Below the pieces are notes generated by a model. The model saw only the letters and a program-made list of their open reading frames with translations. It was not told the origin of the DNA and did no database searches. Positions 1 through 8,354 of a stretch of 64,000 nt of DNA are shown in pieces (the first letter of the stretch is position 1; every line of letters begins with the position of its first letter). Location: assembly GCA_024762795.1 (NCBI GenBank), contig JANTGS010000001.1, positions 1 to 64,000 of the forward strand, read 5' to 3'. Origin of the DNA: Flavobacteriaceae bacterium (lineage in GTDB: Bacteria > Bacteroidota > Bacteroidia > Flavobacteriales > Flavobacteriaceae). Position numbers and translations under genes: made by a program.

Positions 1-9
1 TCCAATTAA

Positions 10-203
10 ATTTTAAATCTTAAATTTCCCCCCTTTTCGCTAATTGCTATATTTTATTCGTGAGACTCTAAAAAATCAATTTCAATTTTTTAGTTAGTCG
101 AACTAATCCCGCTTTTTTCTATCGGGATCTTGGTTTAACCCGCCTTTTAGGCACCCCTCCTTTAACGCTATCGCTAAGGAGGGGAATTTTAAATCTTAAA
201 TTT
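10..203. repeat. Hairpin-rich intergenic repeat cluster
   Basis: This gene-free stretch is built from repeated and self-complementary pieces. An 18-bp direct repeat (attttaaatcttaaattt) occurs at 10-27 and again at 186-203. Between the copies lie three hairpins: ctaaaaaat at 68-76 with attttttag at 85-93; ATCCCG at 106-111 with CGGGAT at 123-128; and a 9-bp stem CCCCTCCTT/AAGGAGGGG at 154-162 and 176-184. The pattern resembles a composite REP/BIME-type element. No open frame is convincing here. It lies downstream of the minus-strand dehydrogenase gene, so it may also act in 3' end formation, which is inference. Confidence 0.6.
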
Positions 204-271
204 TTTCACACTTTCCCCTGATCGCTCCTTAAATTCTCCCGCAGATTCAGCTGATTTGCATAGATCTTTCT

Positions 272-299
272 TAATACTAATTACTCACTACTCAATACT
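272..299 (-). repeat. Heptamer tandem array at gene 3' end
   Basis: Read on the minus strand, four 7-base units follow one another: AGTATTG, AGTAGTG, AGTAATT, AGTATTA. The array begins inside the last codons of the dehydrogenase gene (its final Ser-Ile-Glu-stop) and runs past the stop. A comparable octamer array follows another minus-strand gene at 36665-36826. Confidence 0.5.
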
Positions 300-1418
300 T
301 TTATAAACAACCTCTCTTTCAGCCAGATATTCCAGAACAAAATCGAAACAGACCTTATGTTTTCCTACAAGTTCCGGGGGAAAGATTCCTTTTTTATGGA
401 AGAGTTTTTTTAATATCAGATTCACAGCTGCTGTTGCCGTATAACCTGTGGTTCTGGCCATGGAGGAGGTTTGGGTCTCTTTATTGTATCTGTCAAGCAG
501 ATTATAGACTATTTTTTGCTCTTTTCCGTCTTTATCCGTTCCTTGTATGGTAATTCGCATTACAGTTATCTCTTCTTCATTTTCTTCTAAAAGCCACTCC
601 TTAAAAAGAATTTTACTGGTAAAATCAATGGGAGTAATCTTTTGACCCTCAATCTCAATTTCAGTTTTTTCAAAGAATCCACTTTGTTTTAGCACCTGAA
701 TAAATTCCACATGTCCAGGGTAACGCAGGGTTTTTTCTTTCATGTTTGGAATGTGAGGCATGGTAAAGATCAGAGATCGGAGTCCGTCGGAATTAAAAGC
801 TTCCAATGTTCCCACCTGATCAAATTCAATCAGTTCTACATCGCTTAAAGCCTCTTTTGTAATAAGTTTGCTGTTTTCGATATAGCGGGCCGGCCGGGTG
901 TATTCTTCAATCACATCTGTTGGTGAGAACGGAGCTTTGTAATTAAAAGGCCACTTTTTTATGGCAGGCAGTCCCCCCACCAGACATTCGAAATCGGTAA
1001 TTTTGAGACTTTCATTATGATAGCCCAGTAAAATATTTCCCATTCCCGGGGCTACACCACAATCTACAATGGCTGTAACCTGATTCTGTTTTGCAAGATC
1101 ATTAAGCTCCAGTGCATTTTCGGCAAAGAAAGATATATCTACTACATCCTTTTTGGCTTCTATGATGGATTTTAAAGTGGAAAAACCTAAAAAACCGGGT
1201 ACGGCACAAACCACCAGATCAAAAGGTTTAAGTGTTTCTTTTAAAGATTTTTTATCAGTTACATCAAGTTGAAGCGTACTTATATTTTTATTTTTTGCAG
1301 TGATTTTATCCAGCGATCTTATATCGAGATCGGCTGAGGTAACCTCATGATCCTTTACCAGATCCAGAGCGATGGCACTTCCTACCATACCGGCTCCTAA
1401 GACAATGATTTTATACAT
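288..1418 (-). CDS. Saccharopine dehydrogenase family oxidoreductase
   Basis: The 376-residue product has an N-terminal Rossmann fold with the dinucleotide-binding motif GAGMVG at residues 8-13 and a C-terminal saccharopine dehydrogenase-type catalytic domain. Members of this family oxidise lysine-derived substrates with NAD(P), and close relatives act in lysine degradation or as lysine 6-dehydrogenase. The exact substrate cannot be read from the sequence. There is no signal peptide, so it is cytosolic. The ATG start at 1418 puts the beta strand of the Rossmann fold at residue 3, as expected. The 3' end merges into a heptamer repeat array. The gene is the distal of two minus-strand genes, with a 190-base gap to the radical SAM gene. 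Confidence 0.8.
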   Translation of the reverse strand: MYKIIVLGAGMVGSAIALDLVKDHEVTSADLDIRSLDKITAKNKNISTLQLDVTDKKSLKETLKPFDLVVCAVPGFLGFSTLKSIIEAKKDVVDISFFAENALELNDLAKQNQVTAIVDCGVAPGMGNILLGYHNESLKITDFECLVGGLPAIKKWPFNYKAPFSPTDVIEEYTRPARYIENSKLITKEALSDVELIEFDQVGTLEAFNSDGLRSLIFTMPHIPNMKEKTLRYPGHVEFIQVLKQSGFFEKTEIEIEGQKITPIDFTSKILFKEWLLEENEEEITVMRITIQGTDKDGKEQKIVYNLLDRYNKETQTSSMARTTGYTATAAVNLILKKLFHKKGIFPPELVGKHKVCFDFVLEYLAEREVVYKSIE

Positions 1419-1609
1419 TTTTTATTTTTTTAGTGAATGATAATTTTAACGGAGATGAATTAAAAGCAGGAATATCATTATAATCCAGGAATAAAGACCC
1501 AGGGTTGAAGACTAAGTAATCGGATAAAGAATTGTAACATAAGCTAAAGATACAATTGTTTTTTAGAAAAAGAACAGGAGGATAACAGAATGCGTTATTA
1601 CGGAAAGGA

Positions 1610-2542
1610 TTATAGGGTGTAATTTTTACCTTGCCAAAGATTTTTAGCAATAAGCTTTTTATCGATAAGATCGACCATTTCAAAATTCTTTAACCGGTTC
1701 CATTTTGGAGCGATTAACAATTCATGCGGAGCTTCGCTGATAAAACGTTCTATTACAATATCGGGTCGGAGGTAAGTGATGAATTCTGTGATCAGGTCAA
1801 CATAGGATTCAGCAGTAAAAAGATTGAAATATTCCGGATTTTTTTTATACTGCATTGCCATTGCAGAGTGTTTTACGATCTGAAGGTGATGTAATTTCAA
1901 AGTGTTGATTGGGAGTTTTGAGATTCTTTCGGCATGACCGAGTATATCTGATCTGCTCTCCCCCGGGAGTCCGATGATCAGATGCGCCCCGAGATCAAGG
2001 CCTTTATTTTCACTCATTTTATAGGCGTTAACAGTGTCTTCATAAGTATGACAGCGATTCACTTTTAAAAGAGTTTTGTTTAGGGTGCTTTCCACACCAA
2101 ATTCAAGAGAAATAAAATATTTCTTTGAGAGTTCCGACAAGTAATCTATGATCTCTTTCGATATACAATCAGGGCGGGTGCCGATCACTAACCCTGCTAC
2201 TCCTTCAACACTCAGGGCTTCCTCATACATTTGTTTTAAAGTGTTGAGGTCTGAATAAGTGTTTGTATAAGCTTGAAAATAAGCAAGATATTTAATAGTT
2301 TTTCCTTTTTTGGAAAAGAAATCAATGCCCTTATTTAGTTGTTCTGTAATGCTTTTTTCCGGACCGCAATAATCCGGATTAAAAGAGTTGTTGTTACAAT
2401 AGGTACAACCGCCATAACCTTTGGAGCCATCTCTGTTAGGGCAGGTAAAACCGATATCAATGGATATTTTCTGAACCCTGTTGCCAAATTTTTGTTTGAT
2501 AAAGGCAGAGTAATAAAGATATCGTTTTCCTGAAATGACCAT
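1610..2542 (-). CDS. TIGR01212-type radical SAM protein (YhcC family)
   Basis: A 310-residue radical SAM enzyme. The 4Fe-4S cluster cysteines are C34, C46 and C49 in the run CPNRDGSKGYGGCTYC, a CX11CXXC spacing characteristic of the TIGR01212/YhcC family rather than the usual CX3CX2C. The family is conserved in bacteria, but its substrate is not established to my knowledge. I chose ATG at 2542. An in-frame TTG at 2572 would add ten residues that relatives usually lack, and the family normally begins shortly before the conserved Tyr-rich segment, here at residues 8-11. It is divergently placed from the GreA-like gene at 2608. Confidence 0.8.
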   Translation of the reverse strand: MVISGKRYLYYSAFIKQKFGNRVQKISIDIGFTCPNRDGSKGYGGCTYCNNNSFNPDYCGPEKSITEQLNKGIDFFSKKGKTIKYLAYFQAYTNTYSDLNTLKQMYEEALSVEGVAGLVIGTRPDCISKEIIDYLSELSKKYFISLEFGVESTLNKTLLKVNRCHTYEDTVNAYKMSENKGLDLGAHLIIGLPGESRSDILGHAERISKLPINTLKLHHLQIVKHSAMAMQYKKNPEYFNLFTAESYVDLITEFITYLRPDIVIERFISEAPHELLIAPKWNRLKNFEMVDLIDKKLIAKNLWQGKNYTL

Positions 2543-2607
2543 ACTTATATATTTTCTGGCAAAAGTAACCAAATTAAAAGAGTTTAGTTTACTTTAGTAG
2601 TTCTAAT

Positions 2608-3069
2608 ATGGAGGAAAATATCAAAATAAAGAAAGCACTATTTGAAGTTTGTATTCGTGAAGTAATGTTTAAAGCCGAAACGGTGAATAAAATATTACTT
2701 TCTAATAAAAAGGCTTTAGAAAGTGAGACCAAGAGTTCGGCGGGAGATAAACATGAAACCGGAAGAGCCGTTTTACAGCTGGAAATGGAAAAGGCATCAC
2801 AACAAATTGTTGTTATTGAAAAAATGCTGCAAAGTCTTAAAAGAATTCCTGCAGACCGAATACAGAAAACCGTTGCAACAGGCAGTGTGGTGAGAACTTC
2901 GGGATTTGATTTCTATATTTCTGCCAGTCTGGGAGAGATCGTAATAGATCATGCAAAGTATTATGCCATATCTGCCCGGTCTCCGATAGGGAATTTATTG
3001 ATGGGAAAAAAGGCCGGGGATTCAATAGATTTTAAGGGAGAAGAGATTTATATTACAGAGGTTTTCTAA
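2608..3069 (+). CDS. GreA/GreB-like C-terminal domain protein
   Basis: A 153-residue cytosolic protein. Residues 1-80 are helical and charged, like the coiled-coil hairpin of Gre factors. The C-terminal part carries a Gre-type FKBP-like signature, with SPIGNLLMGKKAGD around residues 125-138. Gre factors bind in the RNA polymerase secondary channel and stimulate cleavage of backtracked transcripts, or in Rnk/Gfh1-like members modulate polymerase. Whether the acidic tip residues needed for cleavage are functional here is unclear. Flavobacterial homologues are sometimes mislabelled 3-oxoacyl-ACP synthase; nothing here supports that. It is a single gene, convergent with prolyl oligopeptidase and separated from it by a hairpin. 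Confidence 0.65.
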   Translation: MEENIKIKKALFEVCIREVMFKAETVNKILLSNKKALESETKSSAGDKHETGRAVLQLEMEKASQQIVVIEKMLQSLKRIPADRIQKTVATGSVVRTSGFDFYISASLGEIVIDHAKYYAISARSPIGNLLMGKKAGDSIDFKGEEIYITEVF

Positions 3070-3101
3070 TCGCAAGGAAGCCTTGATCATAAAAAACAAT
3101 A

Positions 3102-3142
3102 GATCAGATGCCTCTGTCTTTTATTAAGAGAGCCATCTGATC
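3102..3142. terminator. Terminator between convergent genes
   Basis: GATCAGATG at 3102-3110 pairs with CATCTGATC at 3134-3142, and the stem is extended by CTCT/AGAG. On the minus strand the stem is followed by TATTGTTTTTTATG, a good intrinsic terminator for the prolyl oligopeptidase gene. On the plus strand the T tract is weaker. Confidence 0.65.
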
Positions 3143-3155
3143 AAGGTAGAAAAAA

Positions 3156-5276
3156 TTACAGTTTTTTTATCCCCATATTATACAGGGTAAAGCTGAAAAT
3201 ATCGGCATATTGTTCAATAGATTTTGAGATCGGAGTTCCAGCTCCATGACCGGCATTGGTTTCAATTCTGATCAGAACCGGGTTATTTCCGGTCTGTTTT
3301 TCCTGAAGTTCTGCAGCAAATTTAAACGAGTGTGCCGGTACAACCCGGTCGTCATGATCTCCTGTAAGTATCAGGGTAGCAGGATATTTAACTCCTTTTT
3401 TTACATTGTGAACCGGAGAATATCCTTTTAAATATTCAAACATTTCTTTACTTTGTTCAGAAGTTCCGTAATCATAGGCCCATCCTGCGCCGGCAGTAAA
3501 GGTATGATATCTGAGCATGTCGAGAACTCCAACCTGAGGTATAGCCACTTTCATCAGATCGGGTCTTTGTGTCATGGTTGCTCCTACGAGTAAACCTCCG
3601 TTGGATCCCCCACGGATGGCGAGATAATCCTTTGAGGTATATTTGTTTTTGATGAGATATTCCGCTGCAGCGATAAAATCGTCAAATACATTTTGTTTTT
3701 TCATTTGGATTCCTGCATCATGCCATTTTCTTCCGTATTCCCCTCCTCCGCGAAGATTAGGAACAGCATAGACTCCGCCCATTTCGAGCCAAACAGCATT
3801 AGGAGTTCTGAAACCAGGGGTCAGGCTGATGTTAAATCCCCCATAACCGTACAAAATTGTAGGATTCTTTCCATTGAGCTTTATGCCTTTTTTATAAGTA
3901 ATGATCATAGGTATTTTTGTACCGTCCTTTGAGGTATAAAACACCTGTTTGGATTCAAAATTCTCAGGATTAAAATTGATATTTGGTTTTTTATAAACAG
4001 AAGATTTACCACTTTTCGGATCAAATTTATAGATGGTGGAGGGCGTAATATAATTGGTAAAAGAGTAATAAAGTTCCTTATCCTGATATCTTCCGCCAAA
4101 TCCGCTTACATTACCTAAACCGGGTAATTTTACTTCGCGTATCAACTTTGCATTTTTATCGTATTGTAATACCTGAGAAACAGCATCTTTCATATAAACT
4201 GCAAAGAAATATCCACTTCCTGAAGTAATATTCAAAACATTTTTAGTTTCAAGAATAAAGTCTGTCCAGTTGGAAATGGAAGGATTCTCTACCGGAGCTT
4301 TGACCACTCGTTTATTTGGGGCCTTGTAATTGGTTGAGATATACAGATTATTCTCGTCACTTTCAATAACATAACTATCGTTTTCAAAGTTGTCTGTAAT
4401 GGGTATAAGTCTGGTTTTGTCTTTTTTCAGATTTGCAAAATACAGTTCATTACCCGAAGTGGAATTAGCTGCAGTAACCACCAGATATCTCTGATCTTCG
4501 GTAACATAACCTCCCACATAGCGTCGTTTTTTATCCAGTCCGAAGATTACCTGATCATTCTTTTGAGGTGTTCCCAGCTTGTGGAAATACAATTTATGCT
4601 GATCGGTCTTAGCCGAAAGTTCACTACCCTTGGGTTTATCATAGCTGGAATAGTAAAAACCTTCATTTCCTCTCCATGAGAGCCCGCTGAATTTTACATC
4701 TTTAATGGTATCTTCCATTATTCTCTTTGATAAAGCATCCATAACGATTATCTTTCTCCAGTCGGAACCACCTTCTGAGATCGCATAAGCAAGCTTACTT
4801 CCGTCTTTCGTAAAGGAAACACTACCTAAAGAAGTTGTTCCGTCTGCACTGAATTTATTGGGATCGAGAAAAACTTCCGGATTGCCATTGCCTTTTTGCC
4901 GGTAGAGTACACTTTGGTTCTGTAAACCGTCGTTTTTATAAAAATAGGTATAATCTCCCCTCTTAAAAGGAGCTCCGTATTTTTCATAATTCCAGAGTTC
5001 TTTCAGACGCTCTTTGATCTTATTGCGATATGGAATTTTGTTCAGGTAGGCAAAGGTTACTTTATTTTGAGCTTTAACCCAGGCTTCGGTTTCAGCCGAA
5101 CGGTCATCTTCAAGCCACCGGTACGGATCAGCTACTTTGACACCGAAATAAGTATCTGTATGATCGATTTTTTTGGTTTTGGGATAATGTATCTTCATAG
5201 TATTATTTTGTGCATTGACCGTTCCTGTGGTGAAAACCAGGATCATGATCAGCGAAAGCGTAATTAGTGATTTCAT
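3156..5276 (-). CDS. Prolyl oligopeptidase (S9A), secreted
   Basis: This 706-residue serine peptidase has a signal peptide (residues 1 to about 22, ending VNA), so it acts in the periplasm or outside the cell. Residues about 30-440 form the beta-propeller gate and the C-terminal third is the alpha/beta hydrolase domain. The nucleophile is S558 in GGSNGG, the acid lies in DHDDRV at 640-645 and the histidine is H677 in NAGHGAG. Family enzymes cleave short peptides after proline and typically have 680-720 residues, so this copy is intact. It follows the NifU-like gene by 25 bases on the same strand, although the two functions look unrelated. Confidence 0.93.
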   Translation of the reverse strand: MKSLITLSLIMILVFTTGTVNAQNNTMKIHYPKTKKIDHTDTYFGVKVADPYRWLEDDRSAETEAWVKAQNKVTFAYLNKIPYRNKIKERLKELWNYEKYGAPFKRGDYTYFYKNDGLQNQSVLYRQKGNGNPEVFLDPNKFSADGTTSLGSVSFTKDGSKLAYAISEGGSDWRKIIVMDALSKRIMEDTIKDVKFSGLSWRGNEGFYYSSYDKPKGSELSAKTDQHKLYFHKLGTPQKNDQVIFGLDKKRRYVGGYVTEDQRYLVVTAANSTSGNELYFANLKKDKTRLIPITDNFENDSYVIESDENNLYISTNYKAPNKRVVKAPVENPSISNWTDFILETKNVLNITSGSGYFFAVYMKDAVSQVLQYDKNAKLIREVKLPGLGNVSGFGGRYQDKELYYSFTNYITPSTIYKFDPKSGKSSVYKKPNINFNPENFESKQVFYTSKDGTKIPMIITYKKGIKLNGKNPTILYGYGGFNISLTPGFRTPNAVWLEMGGVYAVPNLRGGGEYGRKWHDAGIQMKKQNVFDDFIAAAEYLIKNKYTSKDYLAIRGGSNGGLLVGATMTQRPDLMKVAIPQVGVLDMLRYHTFTAGAGWAYDYGTSEQSKEMFEYLKGYSPVHNVKKGVKYPATLILTGDHDDRVVPAHSFKFAAELQEKQTGNNPVLIRIETNAGHGAGTPISKSIEQYADIFSFTLYNMGIKKL

Positions 5277-5301
5277 AACTTGAGTTTATCTGGGTTAATT
5301 T

Positions 5302-6156
5302 TTAATTCAAAGATTTTACAGATTCTATTTTATCTCCCAAAAATCGTTTGAGTGTTGCTTCGATGCCGTGTTTTAAGGTGATGGTTGACGATGGGCATCC
5401 ATTGCATGCACCCTGAAGTGTAACATTGACAATTTTTGTTTCAGGATCATAAGATTCAAACTGGATATTACCGCCATCTCCGTTTACAGCAGGTTTGATG
5501 TACTCATTGATCAGACTTACAATCTGTTTTGAGGTTTCATCCTGGCTGATTTCGGTTGAACCGGATGAGTAAGAGGAAGAGATCACATTCTTTTTGGTTT
5601 GCAGGTATTCTTTTAAAAAATCACGAATGGCATCATTTACTTCGATCCATTCCAGTGTTTTGTCTTTGGTTATGGAAATATAATTTTGAGAGATAAAAAC
5701 TTTTTTCACAAACGGATATTCAAAAAGTTCATAGGCTAAAGGCACCTTTGCAGCTTCATCGAGATCTTTTATTTCGATGGTTTGATTGGTGAGAAACTTA
5801 TTGGTTACAAACTTCTGGGTATCCGGATTTGGCGTACTTTCGGCATAAACCTCGATCAGGAAATCATCAGGGTCGCTAAAAAGAGGCTTTTTTTGTAACA
5901 GATAATCTTGGAGGAAATTTTTAAGCTCACTTTGTACTTCACTCCACTGAAGCATATCGAACCTTTCCAGTGTGATATCCTTAGGGTTGATCGTCACACT
6001 TTTGATAAAGGGCAATTTAAAGAGTTGTTTGGCCAGCGGAGACCCATCGGCCTCTTCTATATTTTTAAATTTTTGTGGATCTTTGGTTAAGGTCTGATCT
6101 GTTTTAAATCTGACCAGTGTAGGTTTGTCAGTAATTTCAATCTTTATTTGAGGCAT
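5302..6156 (-). CDS. NifU-type Fe-S scaffold with two Nfu N domains
   Basis: The 284-residue protein contains two successive Nfu N-terminal domains (about residues 1-90 and 105-190). The second opens with STPNPDTQKF, a typical Nfu signature. A C-terminal NifU domain (about 205-284) carries the cluster-binding cysteines C251 and C254 in CNGC. Nfu/NifU C domains assemble or carry 4Fe-4S clusters for delivery to apoproteins. The first N-domain copy is more divergent and lacks the NPD signature. The duplicated N domain makes the protein longer than single-N Nfu proteins. It is cytosolic, and a -7 box lies 19 bases upstream. Confidence 0.85.
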   Translation of the reverse strand: MPQIKIEITDKPTLVRFKTDQTLTKDPQKFKNIEEADGSPLAKQLFKLPFIKSVTINPKDITLERFDMLQWSEVQSELKNFLQDYLLQKKPLFSDPDDFLIEVYAESTPNPDTQKFVTNKFLTNQTIEIKDLDEAAKVPLAYELFEYPFVKKVFISQNYISITKDKTLEWIEVNDAIRDFLKEYLQTKKNVISSSYSSGSTEISQDETSKQIVSLINEYIKPAVNGDGGNIQFESYDPETKIVNVTLQGACNGCPSSTITLKHGIEATLKRFLGDKIESVKSLN

Positions 6157-6174
6157 GAATTTTAATTTGGATCA

Positions 6175-6182
6175 CAAATTTA
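6175..6182 (-). promoter_or_regulatory. Bacteroidota -7 box for the NifU-like gene
   Basis: TAAATTTG on the minus strand matches the TAnnTTTG -7 consensus of the Bacteroidota primary sigma factor and lies just upstream of the ATG at 6156. I see no clear -33 TTG. Confidence 0.45.
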
Positions 6183-6309
6183 CAAAAATCAACTTGCTTT
6201 TATGGTAATAAAGTGTTAAGAAACTTATCTTGTATTATTCCTGATACAGGTTAGAGTTTTATATGTAAATTTACAAAGCAAATATTTTGAATACAATAAA
6301 ATACCAACT

Positions 6310-6825
6310 ATGATTTTAAAAGAGTTAAGAGGCAAAACGCCTGTATTTGGAAAGGATTGTTTCCTTGCAGAGACTTCAGTGGTAATTGGCGATGTGGTAA
6401 TGGGAGATTATTGCAGTATATGGTACCAAGCAGTGATCAGGGGAGATGTACATTCTATTAAAATGGGAAATAAGGTCAATGTTCAGGATGGAGCTGTGAT
6501 CCATGCCACCTATAAAACCTCACCCACCGAGATTGGCAATAATGTTTCCATAGCACATAATGCCATTGTGCATGGATGTACCATTCATGACAATGTATTA
6601 ATTGGGATGGGAGCCATTGTAATGGACGATTGTGTGATCCACAGCAACAGTATTATTGCAGCCGGAGCTGTTGTTACCAAAAATACTATTGTCGAATCCG
6701 GGAGTGTTTATGCAGGTACTCCTGCCAGAAAAGTAAAGGATATCAGCGAAGAACTTATCTCCGGAGAGATAGAGAGAATTGCCGATAATTATATCAAATA
6801 TGCCGGATGGTATAAAGATGAATAA
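6310..6825 (+). CDS. Gamma-class carbonic anhydrase family protein
   Basis: A 171-residue left-handed beta-helix protein built from hexapeptide repeats. The three metal-ligand histidines of the gamma carbonic anhydrase family are present as H65 (VIHATYK), H83 and H88 (AHNAIVHG), and the RGDV segment at 44-47 is also typical. The family forms trimers with zinc or iron at subunit interfaces. Many members, including YrdA/PaaY types, have weak or untested anhydrase activity, so the activity is inferred from family. It is monocistronic, convergent with ompH and ends at a strong terminator. Confidence 0.85.
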   Translation: MILKELRGKTPVFGKDCFLAETSVVIGDVVMGDYCSIWYQAVIRGDVHSIKMGNKVNVQDGAVIHATYKTSPTEIGNNVSIAHNAIVHGCTIHDNVLIGMGAIVMDDCVIHSNSIIAAGAVVTKNTIVESGSVYAGTPARKVKDISEELISGEIERIADNYIKYAGWYKDE

Positions 6826-6857
6826 AAAAAGGCTGCCTTATATAAGACAGCCTTTCA
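6826..6857. terminator. Bidirectional terminator
   Basis: AAAGGCTG at 6828-6835 pairs with CAGCCTTT at 6848-6855, and the inner CTTA/TAAG pair extends the stem. A-rich and T-rich flanks allow termination from both the carbonic anhydrase gene and the convergent ompH gene. Confidence 0.85.
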
Positions 6858-6875
6858 AAAATAATTAAATTGAGT

Positions 6876-7388
6876 TTACTGGATTCCCAGTTTTGCTTTA
6901 ACGGCACTCATCAGATCTTCTCCATCAAAAACTAAAAGTCCTTTTCCCGGAGCAGAATCGAGTACATATTGAATACCTTTGGTCTTAGCTACTTCATTAA
7001 CAGCTTTTTGAGCTTTTTCCAGAATTGGCTTTAACAGATCGAAACGTTTCTTTTGTAATTCCTGATCGGCAGTTTGACCATATTTTTGTAATCTTTTCTG
7101 AAGATCTTCAACTTCTTTTTGACGCTTTGCATTTTCAGTATCAGTTTGAGTTGGTGCTTCCTGACTGTATTTTTGCAGTTTTGCCTGTAAAGCTGTAGCC
7201 TGAGTTTTATACTCATTTGCGTAAGTTTCAGATAATTTCTTTAGCTCATTTTCCATAGCTTTGGCTTCCGGCATTGACATTAATAGCTTTTCACTATCAA
7301 TATGGGCGATCTTCTGTGCATTTACGGTATTAGTTCCTATTCCTGCTAATAAAACAAATGCTAATAATAAATTTCTAAATAGTTTCAT
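6876..7388 (-). CDS. OmpH/Skp family periplasmic chaperone
   Basis: A 170-residue protein with a signal peptide ending about residue 24 (VNA-Q) followed by KIAHIDSEKLL, the typical start of mature OmpH/Skp, and a long alpha-helical hairpin rich in Lys, Glu and Gln. Skp trimers hold unfolded outer membrane proteins in the periplasm before BamA inserts them. It is the last gene of the bamA neighbourhood and lies 28 bases after a second ompH gene, an arrangement common in flavobacteria. Its tail ends at residue 170 without the long charged extension of its neighbour. Confidence 0.88.
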   Translation of the reverse strand: MKLFRNLLLAFVLLAGIGTNTVNAQKIAHIDSEKLLMSMPEAKAMENELKKLSETYANEYKTQATALQAKLQKYSQEAPTQTDTENAKRQKEVEDLQKRLQKYGQTADQELQKKRFDLLKPILEKAQKAVNEVAKTKGIQYVLDSAPGKGLLVFDGEDLMSAVKAKLGIQ

Positions 7389-7416
7389 TTTTCAATAATT
7401 TGTTAATAATAAAATT

Positions 7417-8289
7417 TTAATTGTCTTTGTTTAATAATTGTTCTCTTTCTTTTTTTCGTTTTTCAATTTCCCTGAGCTTTTCTTCTCTTCTTTTTTCGGA
7501 TTCTCTTTTTAAGGAGTCTCTTAATTTCTCACGGGCTTCCTGTTGTTCTTTTATTCTTGCTTTTAAAGCTGCTCTTTTTGCTTCTTTTTCCTCTTGTTTC
7601 TTTAGGGCTTCCTGAGCTTTGATATCATCAGGATCCGTTGTATCAGTTTTATCTTTAACCACTTCATCAACGGCACTTTCAACGGCTTCAGCCTCTATTA
7701 CTTGCTCTATAGGTGCTTTTTTCCCTTTAACGTTGCGTTGATTTTTGTTATCTTCTATAATTTTTTTCTTTCTATCCTTTACAATAGTGTTTAAAACCAA
7801 CTCGCTAATATCAAATTTTCTGTTATAATACAGCATGATCAGATCACTCGATTTATCAAAAACAAAATCGTATTTTTTTCTTTCGGCAATACTTTGGATC
7901 GAATTAAATATTTGATCCTGAACAGGTTTTACAAATTGTTTTCTCAATCGGTATAAATCACCCTCAGGACCAAAATAAGCCAGTTGCAAGCGATCTAATT
8001 CTTTTTGTTTGATATCAATATCCTCTTCTCTTTCTTTGATCATTTCATTGGTAAGCAGAGTTTTTTCATTTTCAAGATCTGCTTTTTGAATATTGATCTC
8101 ATTGTTGAGCTTATCTAATTTCTGTTTCCAGTCTTTAACTTTTTGGTCCAGTCGGGACTGTGCTTCTGAATATTCTGGAACATTTTCCAGAATATAATCC
8201 ATATCAATGTATGCAATACGTTGAGGTTTTTGACTAAAAATCAAAGAACTTATCAGAAAAAAGGCGATAAAAAATATATTTTTTATCAT
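7417..8289 (-). CDS. OmpH/Skp family chaperone with long charged tail
   Basis: A 290-residue OmpH family protein. A signal peptide (about 1-19) precedes QRIAYIDMDYIL, the family start, and an OmpH coiled-coil domain runs to about residue 170. Residues about 175-290 form a low-complexity tail of Lys, Glu, Arg and Asp that extends well beyond the usual Skp length. The tail predicts a long single helix or disordered arm in the periplasm, and its role is unknown. The gene is paralogous to, and probably cotranscribed with, the 170-residue ompH gene 28 bases downstream. It has its own -7 box at 8334-8341. Confidence 0.85.
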   Translation of the reverse strand: MIKNIFFIAFFLISSLIFSQKPQRIAYIDMDYILENVPEYSEAQSRLDQKVKDWKQKLDKLNNEINIQKADLENEKTLLTNEMIKEREEDIDIKQKELDRLQLAYFGPEGDLYRLRKQFVKPVQDQIFNSIQSIAERKKYDFVFDKSSDLIMLYYNRKFDISELVLNTIVKDRKKKIIEDNKNQRNVKGKKAPIEQVIEAEAVESAVDEVVKDKTDTTDPDDIKAQEALKKQEEKEAKRAALKARIKEQQEAREKLRDSLKRESEKRREEKLREIEKRKKEREQLLNKDN

Positions 8290-8333
8290 AGTTTTATTTC
8301 TCTTTTAATTTTATACCAGACTGTTAACTTGGG

Positions 8334-8341
8334 CAAAGATA
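8334..8341 (-). promoter_or_regulatory. Bacteroidota -7 box for the ompH pair
   Basis: TATCTTTG on the minus strand fits TAnnTTTG, about 45 bases upstream of the first ompH start, in the 65-base gap after bamA. It suggests the chaperones can be transcribed independently of bamA. Confidence 0.45.
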
Positions 8342-8354
8342 ACAATTTAGTGTT

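Noticed and set aside
1411..1683. 90-codon minus-strand frame between the dehydrogenase and radical SAM genes
   Set aside because: It overlaps the 3' end of the radical SAM gene, has irregular composition and no recognisable protein features.
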